From NCBI RefSeq assembly GCF_004363725.1, contig NZ_SNZF01000028.1, forward strand, positions 1 through 50,163: 50,163 nt of DNA, read 5' to 3'. Numbering within the stretch: the first letter of the stretch is position 1; each line of letters starts with the position of its first letter. Positions 1-7,516 of this stretch are shown piece after piece. The notes below the pieces were generated by a model that saw only the letters and a program-made list of their open reading frames with translations, made no database searches and was not told where the DNA came from. The translations under genes were made by a program, and so were the position numbers. The stretch is from Aquamicrobium defluvii. GTDB taxonomy: Bacteria > Pseudomonadota > Alphaproteobacteria > Rhizobiales > Rhizobiaceae.

Positions 1-43
1 GGCTTGAAAAACTCTGAACTGTTCGGAAATGCAGCGTATCTCT

Positions 44-93
44 TCGGCCTGTCACGCCGGAGGTCGCGGGTTCGAGCCCCGTCACTCGCGCCA
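44..93 (+). tRNA. tRNA-Asp (GTC) 3' fragment, probable integration (att) site
   Basis: This is the 3' half of a tRNA. The anticodon GTC is at 51-53, in loop 49-55, with anticodon stem 44-48/56-60 closed by one T-G pair. The T arm is 66-70/78-82 around the loop TTCGAGC (71-77). The acceptor 3' strand is 83-89, the discriminator is G90 and CCA is encoded at 91-93. The 5' acceptor strand that should pair with it, and a D arm, are both absent from bases 1-43, so this is not an intact tRNA. In related genomes tRNA-Val/tRNA-Asp genes lie beside hupB and lon, so the fragment probably sits at the native locus. A 3' tRNA fragment whose match starts in the anticodon stem is the usual trace of a tyrosine-recombinase element inserted in a tRNA. 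The element would lie to the left of the window. Confidence 0.7.
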
Positions 94-363
94 TTTTTTC
101 AACGAGTTAGCGAAAAAATGTGAACATGGCCGTGACGCGGACCGTAGGTTCGCGCATTTGATTCTCAGCCCTGTCGTCTTCCTGCCGGAGCATCTGCTTT
201 CACCTGCACCCTCAAGCGGCATCGGTCTGACTATTCCCTGACGAATGATGTCGTCTGCCCGTTGTAGCCGCCGTTGCGCAGCGCCTGGCGGGGACTGCGG
301 AGGCTCCGCTATAAATGCTGGCCGCAGACAGATGACAGCAGCCGCAACGATGCGCGCCGTCAT
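82..363 (-). pseudogene. Possible remnant of a small secreted protein gene
   Basis: An ATG at 361-363 on the minus strand is preceded at good spacing by a strong ribosome-binding sequence (GGAAGGAG). It opens with a hydrophobic, signal-peptide-like stretch. The frame runs 93 codons and ends inside the tRNA fragment, with a Cys/Arg/Ser-rich C-terminal half that does not look native. A shift into another frame after about residue 50 would instead give a stop at 107-109, just outside the tRNA end. The middle part (IIRQGIVRPMPL followed, in a shifted frame, by VKADAPAG) weakly recalls small PepSY-type periplasmic proteins. It could be a frameshifted gene, a real short orphan, or chance. Apart from this, bases 94-471 hold nothing I can recognise. 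Confidence 0.25.
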
Positions 364-471
364 CGGCGTAAGGCTCCTTCCTCGGCCTCCTTCCCCTCGT
401 CCCGGAAGATAATCCAAGAGCGGCGATGAACCGCATCGGCAACCAGATCCGGTCACGACCAGAAACAAAGA

Positions 472-500
472 AAAACCCCGCCTGATGGAGGCGGGGTTTT
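472..500 (-). terminator. Rho-independent terminator downstream of hupB
   Basis: A perfect 12-bp stem (472-483 with 489-500) has a 5-base loop and a GC core of ACCCCGCC type. A-runs on the left and T-runs on the right make it potentially bidirectional. It lies 47 bases past the hupB stop codon on the minus strand. Confidence 0.85.
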
Positions 501-547
501 TAGATCGTTGAACGAGGCAGGTGCTGCCCCGATGCAGTGGAAGCGCC

Positions 548-820
548 TTAGTTGACGGCGTCCTTGAGACCCTTGCCGGCGGTGAACTTCGGCACGGTAC
601 GGGCCGGAATCTTCACCTCGGCGCCGGTCTGCGGGTTACGGCCGGTCGACTCGGCACGCTTCGACACCGAGAAATTACCGAAACCGACAAGCCGGACGTC
701 CCCACCATTCTTCAGTTCGCCGGTGATGACGGAGAACACCGCATCGACCGCCGACTGCGCGTCACCCTTGGAGAGTTTCGCAGCTTCGGCGACAGCGGAC
801 ACCAGTTCGTTCTTGTTCAT
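548..820 (-). CDS. hupB: DNA-binding protein HU-beta
   Basis: A 90-aa HU/IHF-family histone-like protein that bends and compacts DNA in the nucleoid. It begins MNKNELVSAVAEAA and carries the family signature GFGNFSVSKRAESTGRNPQTG at about residues 46-66, which includes the DNA-clasping beta arm, and ends with the conserved PARTVPKFTAGKGLK. The length is normal for HU. The start ATG (818-820) has a GGAAGGG ribosome-binding site. The longer open frame upstream is an antisense-type reading of lon and was discarded. It is the last gene of the minus-strand run clpP-clpX-lon-hupB, with its own candidate promoter (877-905) and terminator (472-500), so it is probably transcribed separately from lon. 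Confidence 0.97.
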   Translation of the reverse strand: MNKNELVSAVAEAAKLSKGDAQSAVDAVFSVITGELKNGGDVRLVGFGNFSVSKRAESTGRNPQTGAEVKIPARTVPKFTAGKGLKDAVN

Positions 821-876
821 AAAATTTCCCTTCCATGAGAAAACCGGGACGAAAGACTCATCCGGCAGGAGCCGAA

Positions 877-905
877 CTTTAGAAAGAAGCACGGCTGCAA
901 CCAAG
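877..905 (-). promoter_or_regulatory. Candidate sigma-70-type promoter of hupB
   Basis: Read on the minus strand, CTTGGT (900-905) and CTAAAG (877-882) are separated by exactly 17 bases. Against the rhizobial housekeeping consensus CTTGAC-N17-CTATAT this gives 4 of 6 matches at each box. It lies 57 bases upstream of the hupB start and downstream of the lon terminator. Confidence 0.5.
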
Positions 906-958
906 CGAAAATCCGGGTTGAACCCCTCAAAATCCCCCGTTTTCCGGGCTTTTCGAGC

Positions 959-988
959 AAAAAGGCCGGGCATATGCCCGGCCCTTTT
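959..988 (-). terminator. Rho-independent terminator of lon
   Basis: The 20-bp perfect palindrome at 964-983 (GGCCGGGCATATGCCCGGCC) is flanked by A5 (959-963) and CTTTT (984-988). On the minus strand this is a GC-rich hairpin followed by a T-run, starting about 30 bases after the lon stop codon. Confidence 0.85.
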
Positions 989-1017
989 CAATTGATGCAC
1001 TGCAATGTGAGCGAACG

Positions 1018-3429
1018 CTAATGCGCCAGCGACTTTGCAGCGTCGTCCGCGGTATCCACAGCTGCCGGCGTGCCGGCAGGTTCCACCCACTCGATCGGCT
1101 CCGGCATGCGCACCAGCGCATGCTGCAAGACCTCGCCGGCGCGGCTCACCGGAACGATCTCCAGACCGTTCTTCACGTTGTCCGGTATCTCGGCCAGATC
1201 CTTGGCGTTCTCTTCCGGTATCAGGACCTTCTTGATACCGCCGCGAAGCGCCGCCAGCAGCTTCTCTTTCAGCCCGCCGATCGGCAGCACCCTGCCGCGC
1301 AGCGTGATCTCGCCGGTCATCGCCACATCGGCCCGCACCGGAATGCCGGTGAGCACCGAGACGATGGCCGTGACCATGGCCACACCGGCCGAAGGACCGT
1401 CCTTGGGCGTCGCGCCTTCGGGAACGTGAACGTGAATGTCGCGCTTGTCGAACAGCGGGGGCTCCACGCCGAAATCGATGGCCCGCGAGCGGACATAGGA
1501 TGCCGCAGCGGAAATCGATTCCTTCATGACGTCCTTCAGGTTGCCGGTGACCGTCATGCGCCCCTTGCCGGGCATCATCACGCCTTCGATCGTCAGCAAC
1601 TCGCCGCCAACCTCCGTCCACGCCAGACCGGTGACGACACCGACCTGATCGTCCGTCTCGGCCATGCCGAAGCGATAGCGCTGAACACCCAGATAGTCGG
1701 CAAGATTGGCTTCGGTAATCTTCACCGACTTCTTCTTGGTCTTCAGGATCTCCGTCACCGCCTTGCGGCCGAGCTTCATCAGCTCGCGTTCCAGAGAGCG
1801 TACACCTGCCTCGCGGGTGTAGGTCTGGATAATGGCGCGGATGGCACCATCGGCAACCGAGAACTCCTTCGGCTGGAGCGCGTGGTCGCGGACCACCTTG
1901 GGCAGCAGGTGCCGCCTGGCGATCTCGACCTTCTCGTCCTCCGTGTAGCCGGCGATACGGATGATCTCCATGCGGTCCATAAGAGGCGCAGGAATGTTCA
2001 GCGTGTTCGCCGTCGTCACGAACATCACGCTCGACAGGTCGTATTCGACCTCGAGGTAATGGTCCATGAAGGACGCGTTCTGCTCCGGGTCCAGAACCTC
2101 CAGCAGCGCCGAGGACGGATCGCCGCGGAAGTCCTGTCCCATCTTGTCGATCTCGTCGAGCAGGAAGAGCGGGTTGGACTTCTTCGCCTTCTTCATCGAC
2201 TGGATGACCTTGCCGGGCATCGAGCCGATATAGGTACGCCGGTGACCGCGGATCTCGGCCTCGTCACGCACGCCGCCAAGCGCCATGCGCACGAATTCGC
2301 GTCCCGTCGCCTTGGCGATGGACTTGCCGAGCGAGGTCTTGCCGACGCCGGGCGGGCCGACGAGGCACAGGATCGGGCCCTTCAGCTTCTTCTGGCGGCT
2401 CTGCACGGCCAGATACTCGACGATGCGCTCCTTGACCTTGTCGAGGCCGAAATGATCGGCATCGAGAACGGTCTGCGCATAGTTCAGGTCCTGCTTCACC
2501 TTGGAGTTACGACCCCACGGGATCGACAGCAGCCAGTCGAGATAATTGCGCACGACTGTGGCTTCGGCCGACATGGGCGACATGGTGCGCAGCTTCTTCA
2601 GCTCCGCTTCCGCCTTCTCGCGGGCTTCCTTCGAAAGCCGGGTCTTCTTGATGCGCGCTTCCAGTTCGGCGGCCTCGTCGCGGCCGTCCTCGCCCTCGCC
2701 GAGCTCCTTCTGGATCGCCTTCATCTGCTCGTTGAGGTAGTATTCGCGCTGCGTCTTCTCCATCTGGCGCTTGACGCGAGAGCGGATGCGCTTCTCCACC
2801 TGAAGAACGGAAATCTCCGCCTCCATGAAGCCCATGGCGCGCTCGAGACGCTCCTTCACCGAAAGGGTGGAGAGCATTTCCTGCTTCTCGGGAATCTTGA
2901 TGGCGAGATGCGAAGCAACCGTATCGGCGAGCTTGGAATAGTCGTCGATCTGGCTGGCCGCGCCAACCACCTCCGGCGAAATCTTCTTGTTCAGCTTCAC
3001 ATAGTTTTCGAAGTCGGAGACCACGGAACGGGCGAGCGCCTCGATCTCGACCTCGTCTTCTTCCGGCTCCGTGAGCGCGGAAGCGTGGGCCTCGTGAAAG
3101 TCCGTGCGATCGGTGAAGCTGTCGATGCGCGCGCGCGCGGTGCCCTCGACCAGCACCTTGACGGTGCCGTCCGGCAGCTTCAGGAGCTGCAGCACATTGG
3201 CGAGCGTTCCCACCTCGTAGATGGCGCCGGCTTCGGGGTCGTCGTCAGCGGCGTTCATCTGGGTGGCGAGCAGGATCTGCTTTTCCTGACCCATCACCTC
3301 TTCCAGCGCCTTGATCGACTTTTCACGGCCGACAAAGAGGGGCACGATCATATGCGGGAAGACCACGATGTCACGCAGCGGGAGGACTGCGAACACACCA
3401 TTGCCTGCGGACCGGGCTGTTTTGGCCAT
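1018..3429 (-). CDS. lon: ATP-dependent protease Lon (La)
   Basis: A cytoplasmic AAA+ serine protease that degrades misfolded and specific regulatory proteins; 803 aa, full length. It has an N-terminal LON substrate-binding domain (about 10-205), a helical linker, and an AAA+ module with Walker A GPPGVGKTS (Lys364) and Walker B LFLLDEIDK. The C-terminal protease domain carries the catalytic Ser680 (PKDGPSAG) and Lys723 (GGLKEKLLAA). I chose the ATG at 3427-3429, which has AAAGG six to seven bases upstream, over a TTG two codons earlier. It is followed by its own terminator and preceded by a 262-bp spacer containing an unusual heptad repeat, so it need not be cotranscribed with clpX. The clpP-clpX-lon-hupB order is conserved in Rhizobiales. 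Confidence 0.98.
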   Translation of the reverse strand: MAKTARSAGNGVFAVLPLRDIVVFPHMIVPLFVGREKSIKALEEVMGQEKQILLATQMNAADDDPEAGAIYEVGTLANVLQLLKLPDGTVKVLVEGTARARIDSFTDRTDFHEAHASALTEPEEDEVEIEALARSVVSDFENYVKLNKKISPEVVGAASQIDDYSKLADTVASHLAIKIPEKQEMLSTLSVKERLERAMGFMEAEISVLQVEKRIRSRVKRQMEKTQREYYLNEQMKAIQKELGEGEDGRDEAAELEARIKKTRLSKEAREKAEAELKKLRTMSPMSAEATVVRNYLDWLLSIPWGRNSKVKQDLNYAQTVLDADHFGLDKVKERIVEYLAVQSRQKKLKGPILCLVGPPGVGKTSLGKSIAKATGREFVRMALGGVRDEAEIRGHRRTYIGSMPGKVIQSMKKAKKSNPLFLLDEIDKMGQDFRGDPSSALLEVLDPEQNASFMDHYLEVEYDLSSVMFVTTANTLNIPAPLMDRMEIIRIAGYTEDEKVEIARRHLLPKVVRDHALQPKEFSVADGAIRAIIQTYTREAGVRSLERELMKLGRKAVTEILKTKKKSVKITEANLADYLGVQRYRFGMAETDDQVGVVTGLAWTEVGGELLTIEGVMMPGKGRMTVTGNLKDVMKESISAAASYVRSRAIDFGVEPPLFDKRDIHVHVPEGATPKDGPSAGVAMVTAIVSVLTGIPVRADVAMTGEITLRGRVLPIGGLKEKLLAALRGGIKKVLIPEENAKDLAEIPDNVKNGLEIVPVSRAGEVLQHALVRMPEPIEWVEPAGTPAAVDTADDAAKSLAH

Positions 3430-3593
3430 TGTCAAACCTTTCCTTCGCGCACGCCTTGAGCCGAACGCGAATCCTATATTAACGACCGGGGATCGTTCCG
3501 CCTACCACCGTTTGCGACGGAGGCTTACGCAGCGCGGACTTCAGCCCCGAACTCACCCGTTAGGTGGATGCCGGCAAAGCAAAGATCAAGGGC

Positions 3594-3683
3594 GGCAGTC
3601 GGCAATCGGCAATTGGCAGTCGGAAAAGAAGCTGCCGCGCACTGCTGTGTGCCGCCGGCTCCGACTGCCGATTGCCGACTGCC
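3594..3683. repeat. Inverted arrays of GGCARTY heptads between lon and clpX
   Basis: The left arm (3594-3623) is four head-to-tail 7-mers, GGCAGTC, GGCAATC, GGCAATT and GGCAGTC, followed by GG. The right arm (3661-3683) is the complement of three such units, preceded by CC. The arms are separated by 37 bases that include further short pairing, so transcription would produce a long hairpin. It lies 8 bases past the clpX stop codon, where it could end or stabilise the clpX transcript, but there is no T-run. I recall similar heptad runs from intergenic regions of other rhizobial genomes, but this was not checked. Confidence 0.75.
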
Positions 3684-3691
3684 AAACGCCA

Positions 3692-4969
3692 TCAGGCGCT
3701 GACGTTACCCTTCTTTTCCTTGGTATCGGAGTAGATGTAGAGCGGGCGTGCATTGCCCAACACGACCTCTTCGGAGATCACGACCTCGCGAACGCCTTCC
3801 AGCGCCGGCAGTTCGAACATGGAGTCCAGCAGGATCGCTTCCATGATGGAACGCAGGCCGCGCGCGCCCGTCTTGCGCTCGATGGCGCGGCGGGCAATGG
3901 CCGAAAGCGCGTTCTCATGGAAGGTAAGTTCCACATTCTCCATCTCGAACAGGCGCTGGTACTGCTTCACCAGCGCGTTCTTCGGCTCGGTCAGGATCTG
4001 CACCAGCGCAGCCTCGTCGAGATCCTCGAGCGTCGCCAGAACCGGCAGGCGGCCGACGAATTCGGGGATCAGGCCGAACTTGAGCAGGTCTTCCGGCTCA
4101 ACCATGCGGAACAGTTCACCGGTGCGGCGCTCCTCGGGAGAAGCCACGGAGGCACCGAAACCGATGGAGGTCTTGCGGCCGCGATCGGAGATGATCTTGT
4201 CGAGTCCCGCGAAGGCGCCTCCGCAGATGAACAGGATGTTGGCCGTGTCCACCTGAAGGAATTCCTGCTGCGGATGCTTGCGCCCGCCCTGCGGCGGCAC
4301 GGAGGCGACGGTGCCCTCCATGATCTTCAGGAGCGCCTGCTGCACGCCCTCGCCCGACACGTCGCGGGTGATCGAGGGATTGTCAGACTTGCGGCTGATC
4401 TTGTCGATCTCGTCGATATAGACGATGCCGCGCTGGGCCCGCTCGACATTGTAGTCGGCAGACTGCAACAGCTTCAGGATGATGTTCTCGACATCCTCGC
4501 CGACATAGCCCGCCTCGGTCAGCGTGGTGGCGTCCGCCATGGTGAAAGGCACGTCGATGATGCGGGCGAGCGTCTGCGCAAGCAGCGTCTTGCCGCAGCC
4601 GGTCGGGCCGATCAGCAGGATGTTGGACTTCGAAAGCTCGACGTCGTTGCTTTTGCCGGCATGGGCAAGGCGCTTGTAGTGATTGTGAACCGCAACCGAC
4701 AGCACGCGCTTGGCATAGGGCTGGCCGATCACGTAATCATCGAGCACATTGATGATTTCCTGCGGTGTGGGCACGCCCTCGCGCGACTTCACCATCGAGG
4801 TCTTGTTCTCCTCGCGGATGATGTCCATGCAAAGTTCGACGCACTCGTCGCATATGAAGACGGTGGGACCGGCGATCAGCTTGCGCACTTCGTGCTGGCT
4901 CTTGCCGCAGAACGAGCAATAGAGCGTGTTCTTGGAATCTCCGCCGCCGCCGTTGCTGACCTTGCTCAT
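3692..4969 (-). CDS. clpX: ATP-dependent Clp protease ATP-binding subunit ClpX
   Basis: A hexameric AAA+ unfoldase that delivers substrates, including ssrA-tagged proteins, to ClpP; 425 aa, the usual length. The N-terminal zinc-binding domain has Cys18, Cys21, Cys40 and Cys43 (CSFC/CDEC). Walker A is GPTGCGKT (Lys127), the pore loop is GYVG, Walker B is GIVYIDEIDK, and the IGF loop that docks on ClpP is visible in RKTSIGFGAS. The ATG at 4967-4969 has an AAGGA ribosome-binding site. The 285-bp spacer to clpP holds one short hairpin (5152-5158/5165-5171) without a T-run, and no clear promoter. Confidence 0.98.
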   Translation of the reverse strand: MSKVSNGGGGDSKNTLYCSFCGKSQHEVRKLIAGPTVFICDECVELCMDIIREENKTSMVKSREGVPTPQEIINVLDDYVIGQPYAKRVLSVAVHNHYKRLAHAGKSNDVELSKSNILLIGPTGCGKTLLAQTLARIIDVPFTMADATTLTEAGYVGEDVENIILKLLQSADYNVERAQRGIVYIDEIDKISRKSDNPSITRDVSGEGVQQALLKIMEGTVASVPPQGGRKHPQQEFLQVDTANILFICGGAFAGLDKIISDRGRKTSIGFGASVASPEERRTGELFRMVEPEDLLKFGLIPEFVGRLPVLATLEDLDEAALVQILTEPKNALVKQYQRLFEMENVELTFHENALSAIARRAIERKTGARGLRSIMEAILLDSMFELPALEGVREVVISEEVVLGNARPLYIYSDTKEKKGNVSA

Positions 4970-5254
4970 CTTCCAGTCCTTTCATGACCGTCCGCCGGTG
5001 GCCTGGCCGGCAGGACGCATTCCCGTGCGCCGGGGGTTCCGCCGCTTTCGGCATCCCTTGGCACCCGCAACGCATTCCGTACGAAACACCAATCAGAAAA
5101 CGTGGCAATGATTCCCGCAGCCCTGGTGAAGCTAAGCCGTCGAAAATCAACATTGCCTTAACGTAGGCAATCGCGTGGGCTGTGGGAACAGCAAATTGTG
5201 GCCGAAATGCCGCAAACAGTCTCAAAAGCGCGTCATTTCAGCCACCGCCGTCCG

Positions 5255-5890
5255 TCAGGCCGAAGCGGTATCCGCCTCGGCCGCCTCACGCGTGGAATGC
5301 ACCTTGTCGATCAGCCCGAATGCCAGCGCCTCGTCCGCCGTCATGAAATGGTCGCGGTCGAGCGTCTTTTCAATGGTCTCGTAGTCCTTGCCGGTGTGCT
5401 TGACGTAGACCTCGTTGAGACGGCGCTTGAGCTTGATGATGTCCTGGGCATGGCGCTCGATGTCCGAGGCTTGCCCCTGGAACCCGCCCGAAGGCTGGTG
5501 AACCATGATGCGCGCGTTGGGGGTGGCGAAGCGCATGCCCTTCTCGCCCGCGCAAAGCAGCAGCGAGCCCATCGAGGCGGCCTGCCCGATGCAGAGCGTG
5601 GAAACGGCCGGCCTGATGAACTGCATGGTGTCGTAGATGGCCATGCCGCTCGTGACCACGCCGCCCGGCGAGTTGATGTAGAGCGAGATTTCCTTCTTCG
5701 GGTTCTCGGCCTCGAGGAACAGGAGCTGCGCGCAGACCAGCGTCGCCATGCCGTCTTCCACCGGACCGGTAATGAAAATGATGCGCTCCTTCAGAAGGCG
5801 CGAAAAGATATCATAGGCCCGCTCGCCGCGGTTGGTCTGCTCGACCACCATCGGAACGAGGTTCATGTAGGTTTCGATCGGGTCTTTCAT
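5255..5890 (-). CDS. clpP: ATP-dependent Clp protease proteolytic subunit ClpP
   Basis: The tetradecameric serine peptidase that works with ClpX (and ClpA); 211 aa. The catalytic triad is Ser106 (GQAASMGS), His131 (MVHQPSGG) and Asp180 (RDHF), with the same residue spacing as in the E. coli enzyme. I chose the ATG at 5888-5890, giving MKDPIETYMNLVPMV, because this matches the family N-terminus and has AAGGA six bases upstream. The open frame extends 32 codons further but that part has no family character. A strong RpoH-type promoter candidate lies 75-107 bases upstream, consistent with heat induction. It is the first gene of the proteolysis cluster. Confidence 0.98.
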   Translation of the reverse strand: MKDPIETYMNLVPMVVEQTNRGERAYDIFSRLLKERIIFITGPVEDGMATLVCAQLLFLEAENPKKEISLYINSPGGVVTSGMAIYDTMQFIRPAVSTLCIGQAASMGSLLLCAGEKGMRFATPNARIMVHQPSGGFQGQASDIERHAQDIIKLKRRLNEVYVKHTGKDYETIEKTLDRDHFMTADEALAFGLIDKVHSTREAAEADTASA

Positions 5891-5964
5891 GAATTGTCCT
5901 TGTCGAGATGGACCGGCACGGAACGGAGGCAAGGCCGGGATTGAATCATTCTGACTTTTCATCC

Positions 5965-5997
5965 CGTAAATAGGATGGCCGCTCACCCTTGCGCAAG
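5965..5997 (-). promoter_or_regulatory. Candidate RpoH (heat-shock) promoter of clpP, overlapping a palindrome
   Basis: On the minus strand, CTTGCG (5992-5997), a 17-base spacer and CCTATTTACG (5965-5974) fit the alphaproteobacterial heat-shock consensus CTTG..-N17-CYTATNTNNG. The -35 box is embedded in a perfect 16-bp palindrome, ACCCTTGCGCAAGGGT (5985-6000). The palindrome could be an operator, or it could simply give CTTG on both strands. The distance to the clpP start fits a short leader. Confidence 0.55.
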
Positions 5998-6096
5998 GGT
6001 AAGACTGCAGCGCCTACCGTTAAGGTTGCCGTATGCCGGAATGAAACGCCGGCCCGCTTATGCAGGCCGGCGCATGTCGTCGACAAGGATACGGTG

Positions 6097-7023
6097 TCAG
6101 ATCTTGAGCGTGCGGTTTTCCTCGCGGCCGACGCCGCGAACTTCAATGCGGTCGCCATAGACCTCGACAATCGAATAGGCGGTGGTGTCGGGCGTATCGA
6201 CCATGCCCTTGAAGTTGAGGAAATGCTTGCCGCCGGTCTCGCCATAATTGCCGGCGTGGTTATGGCCGTTGAAGTAAGCGACGAAATTGTCGTAGCCGGT
6301 CAGCATTTCCACAATGCGCTCGGAGTCCCACTGGTTGTGCTCGTTGGCCGGATAGACCGGATAGTGATTGAGAACGATCACCTTCTCGCCGGCAGCCTGC
6401 GCCTTCTTCATGGTTTCCTCGGCCCATTCGAATTGCTCGTCGCTCAGGGAACCGTTCCAGCTCTGTGCGTTTTCCGCAGCCTTGGCCTTCAGCTCGTCCA
6501 GCCGGGCGGCTGCGATTTCACGGCGCGGATCGCCCTCCGGCGGCGCAAAGGTGCTGACATCGTTGCCATCGAGCACGAGGAAGCGATAGCCGCCGCCAGT
6601 GAAATCGTAATAGGCCTTGTCCATGCCAACCGTGCGGACGACCGAGGCGAGATATTCCTTTGCGATGTCGTAGTCGTGGTTGCCAAGCACGAAGAAATGC
6701 TCGTGCTTCAGCTTGTCGTAAAGCGGCAGGATATGGGAAAAACTCTCCCAGTGGCGGTCGATGATGTCGCCGAGCGTCGCCACGAACTGGAGGTCTTCCT
6801 TGTTGAACGCCTCTATGGCGTCCGACAGCTTCCAGAGGCTGTTGGCATAGTAGCGGTTCATCTTCAGGCTCGGGGCGACCGGCGCATATTGCGGGTCGGC
6901 CACGATGCCGAAACGGAACAGTGGACCGTTCTGCGCGACCGCGCCGGTGACGGCGAAACCGGCAAAAGGTGCGAAAAAGGCAGCGGCAGCGCCGCCCTTG
7001 ATGATGTTGCGACGAGTGACCAT
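6097..7023 (-). CDS. Tat-exported calcineurin-like metallophosphoesterase (ADPRibase-Mn type)
   Basis: A 308-aa protein with a twin-arginine signal (VTRRNIIKGGAAAAFF at the N-terminus, cleavage near AVAQ), so it is probably periplasmic and exported folded. The binuclear-metal motifs occur in order: DPQ, GDIID, GNHD, NHYP and GHNHAGNY. This pattern, with an Asn/His-rich last motif, fits the ADP-ribose/CDP-alcohol pyrophosphatase group (Mn-dependent ADPRibase-like). The substrate here is inferred and could be another phosphodiester or a nucleotide. The ATG at 7021-7023 is preceded by a GGAGG-like site. It stands alone, in the same direction as the cupin gene upstream of it. Confidence 0.85.
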   Translation of the reverse strand: MVTRRNIIKGGAAAAFFAPFAGFAVTGAVAQNGPLFRFGIVADPQYAPVAPSLKMNRYYANSLWKLSDAIEAFNKEDLQFVATLGDIIDRHWESFSHILPLYDKLKHEHFFVLGNHDYDIAKEYLASVVRTVGMDKAYYDFTGGGYRFLVLDGNDVSTFAPPEGDPRREIAAARLDELKAKAAENAQSWNGSLSDEQFEWAEETMKKAQAAGEKVIVLNHYPVYPANEHNQWDSERIVEMLTGYDNFVAYFNGHNHAGNYGETGGKHFLNFKGMVDTPDTTAYSIVEVYGDRIEVRGVGREENRTLKI

Positions 7024-7081
7024 GAATGGCCTCCTGGGCTTGTTGGAAGGACAAGCCGCAGCTACCTGCCTGTCATGACAA

Positions 7082-7113
7082 GCCAGTGACGGTACAGGCC
7101 AGTGACGGTACAG
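7082..7113. repeat. Perfect 16-bp tandem duplication
   Basis: GCCAGTGACGGTACAG occurs twice head to tail (7082-7097 and 7098-7113) in the 97-bp gap between the cupin and metallophosphoesterase genes. It looks like a recent slippage duplication. Confidence 0.9.
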
Positions 7114-7120
7114 GGACTGT

Positions 7121-7471
7121 TCAGAGGCGGATCACATACTCCTTGCGAGTCGTTTCAAGGACTTCCCAGCTTCCCCTGAAGCCCGGCCTGAGGACAAAAG
7201 AGTCCCCGGCGCGCACGGTCCTCGCTTCGCCGCCCTCCTCCGTAATCACCGAAATGCCGGAGAGGATGCGGCAGTATTCCCATTCGTCGTACTCGATGCG
7301 CCATTTGCCGGATGTCGATTCCCAGACGCCGGCGTAGAGGTCGTCACCGTGTTCCTCGACATTCCATGTCCGGAATTGCGGATTGCCGGAAACGATACGC
7401 TCCGGCGCCGGTGCGCCGGCTTCCGGCTCGATGCCGGAAATGTCGAGGGTGAGGAGTTTGGGTTCGGACAT
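7121..7471 (-). CDS. Cupin-fold protein (DUF861/EutQ-like)
   Basis: A single-domain cytoplasmic cupin of 116 aa. The central barrel is clear: GDDLYAGVWESTSGKWRIEY, then EWEYCRILSG, then a late part ending in RAGDSFVLRPGFRGSWEV, the pattern of the DUF861 cupins found in EutQ and ureidoglycine aminohydrolase. Only some of the usual metal-binding His/Glu positions are filled, so enzymatic activity is uncertain and a ligand-sensing role is possible. It lies 45 bases downstream of the metY-like gene on the same strand and may share its transcript. Confidence 0.8.
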   Translation of the reverse strand: MSEPKLLTLDISGIEPEAGAPAPERIVSGNPQFRTWNVEEHGDDLYAGVWESTSGKWRIEYDEWEYCRILSGISVITEEGGEARTVRAGDSFVLRPGFRGSWEVLETTRKEYVIRL

Positions 7472-7516
7472 GGCAACGGGCTCCGGTTTGCTCCGGAGCC
7501 CTGCGTGCCATGAAGA

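Noticed and set aside
1021..3459. 812-aa open frame on the plus strand opposite lon
   Set aside because: It is Arg/His/Leu-rich, has no family similarity, and mirrors the codon pattern of lon. Similar long antisense frames opposite mfd, topA and clpX have the same cause, high GC.
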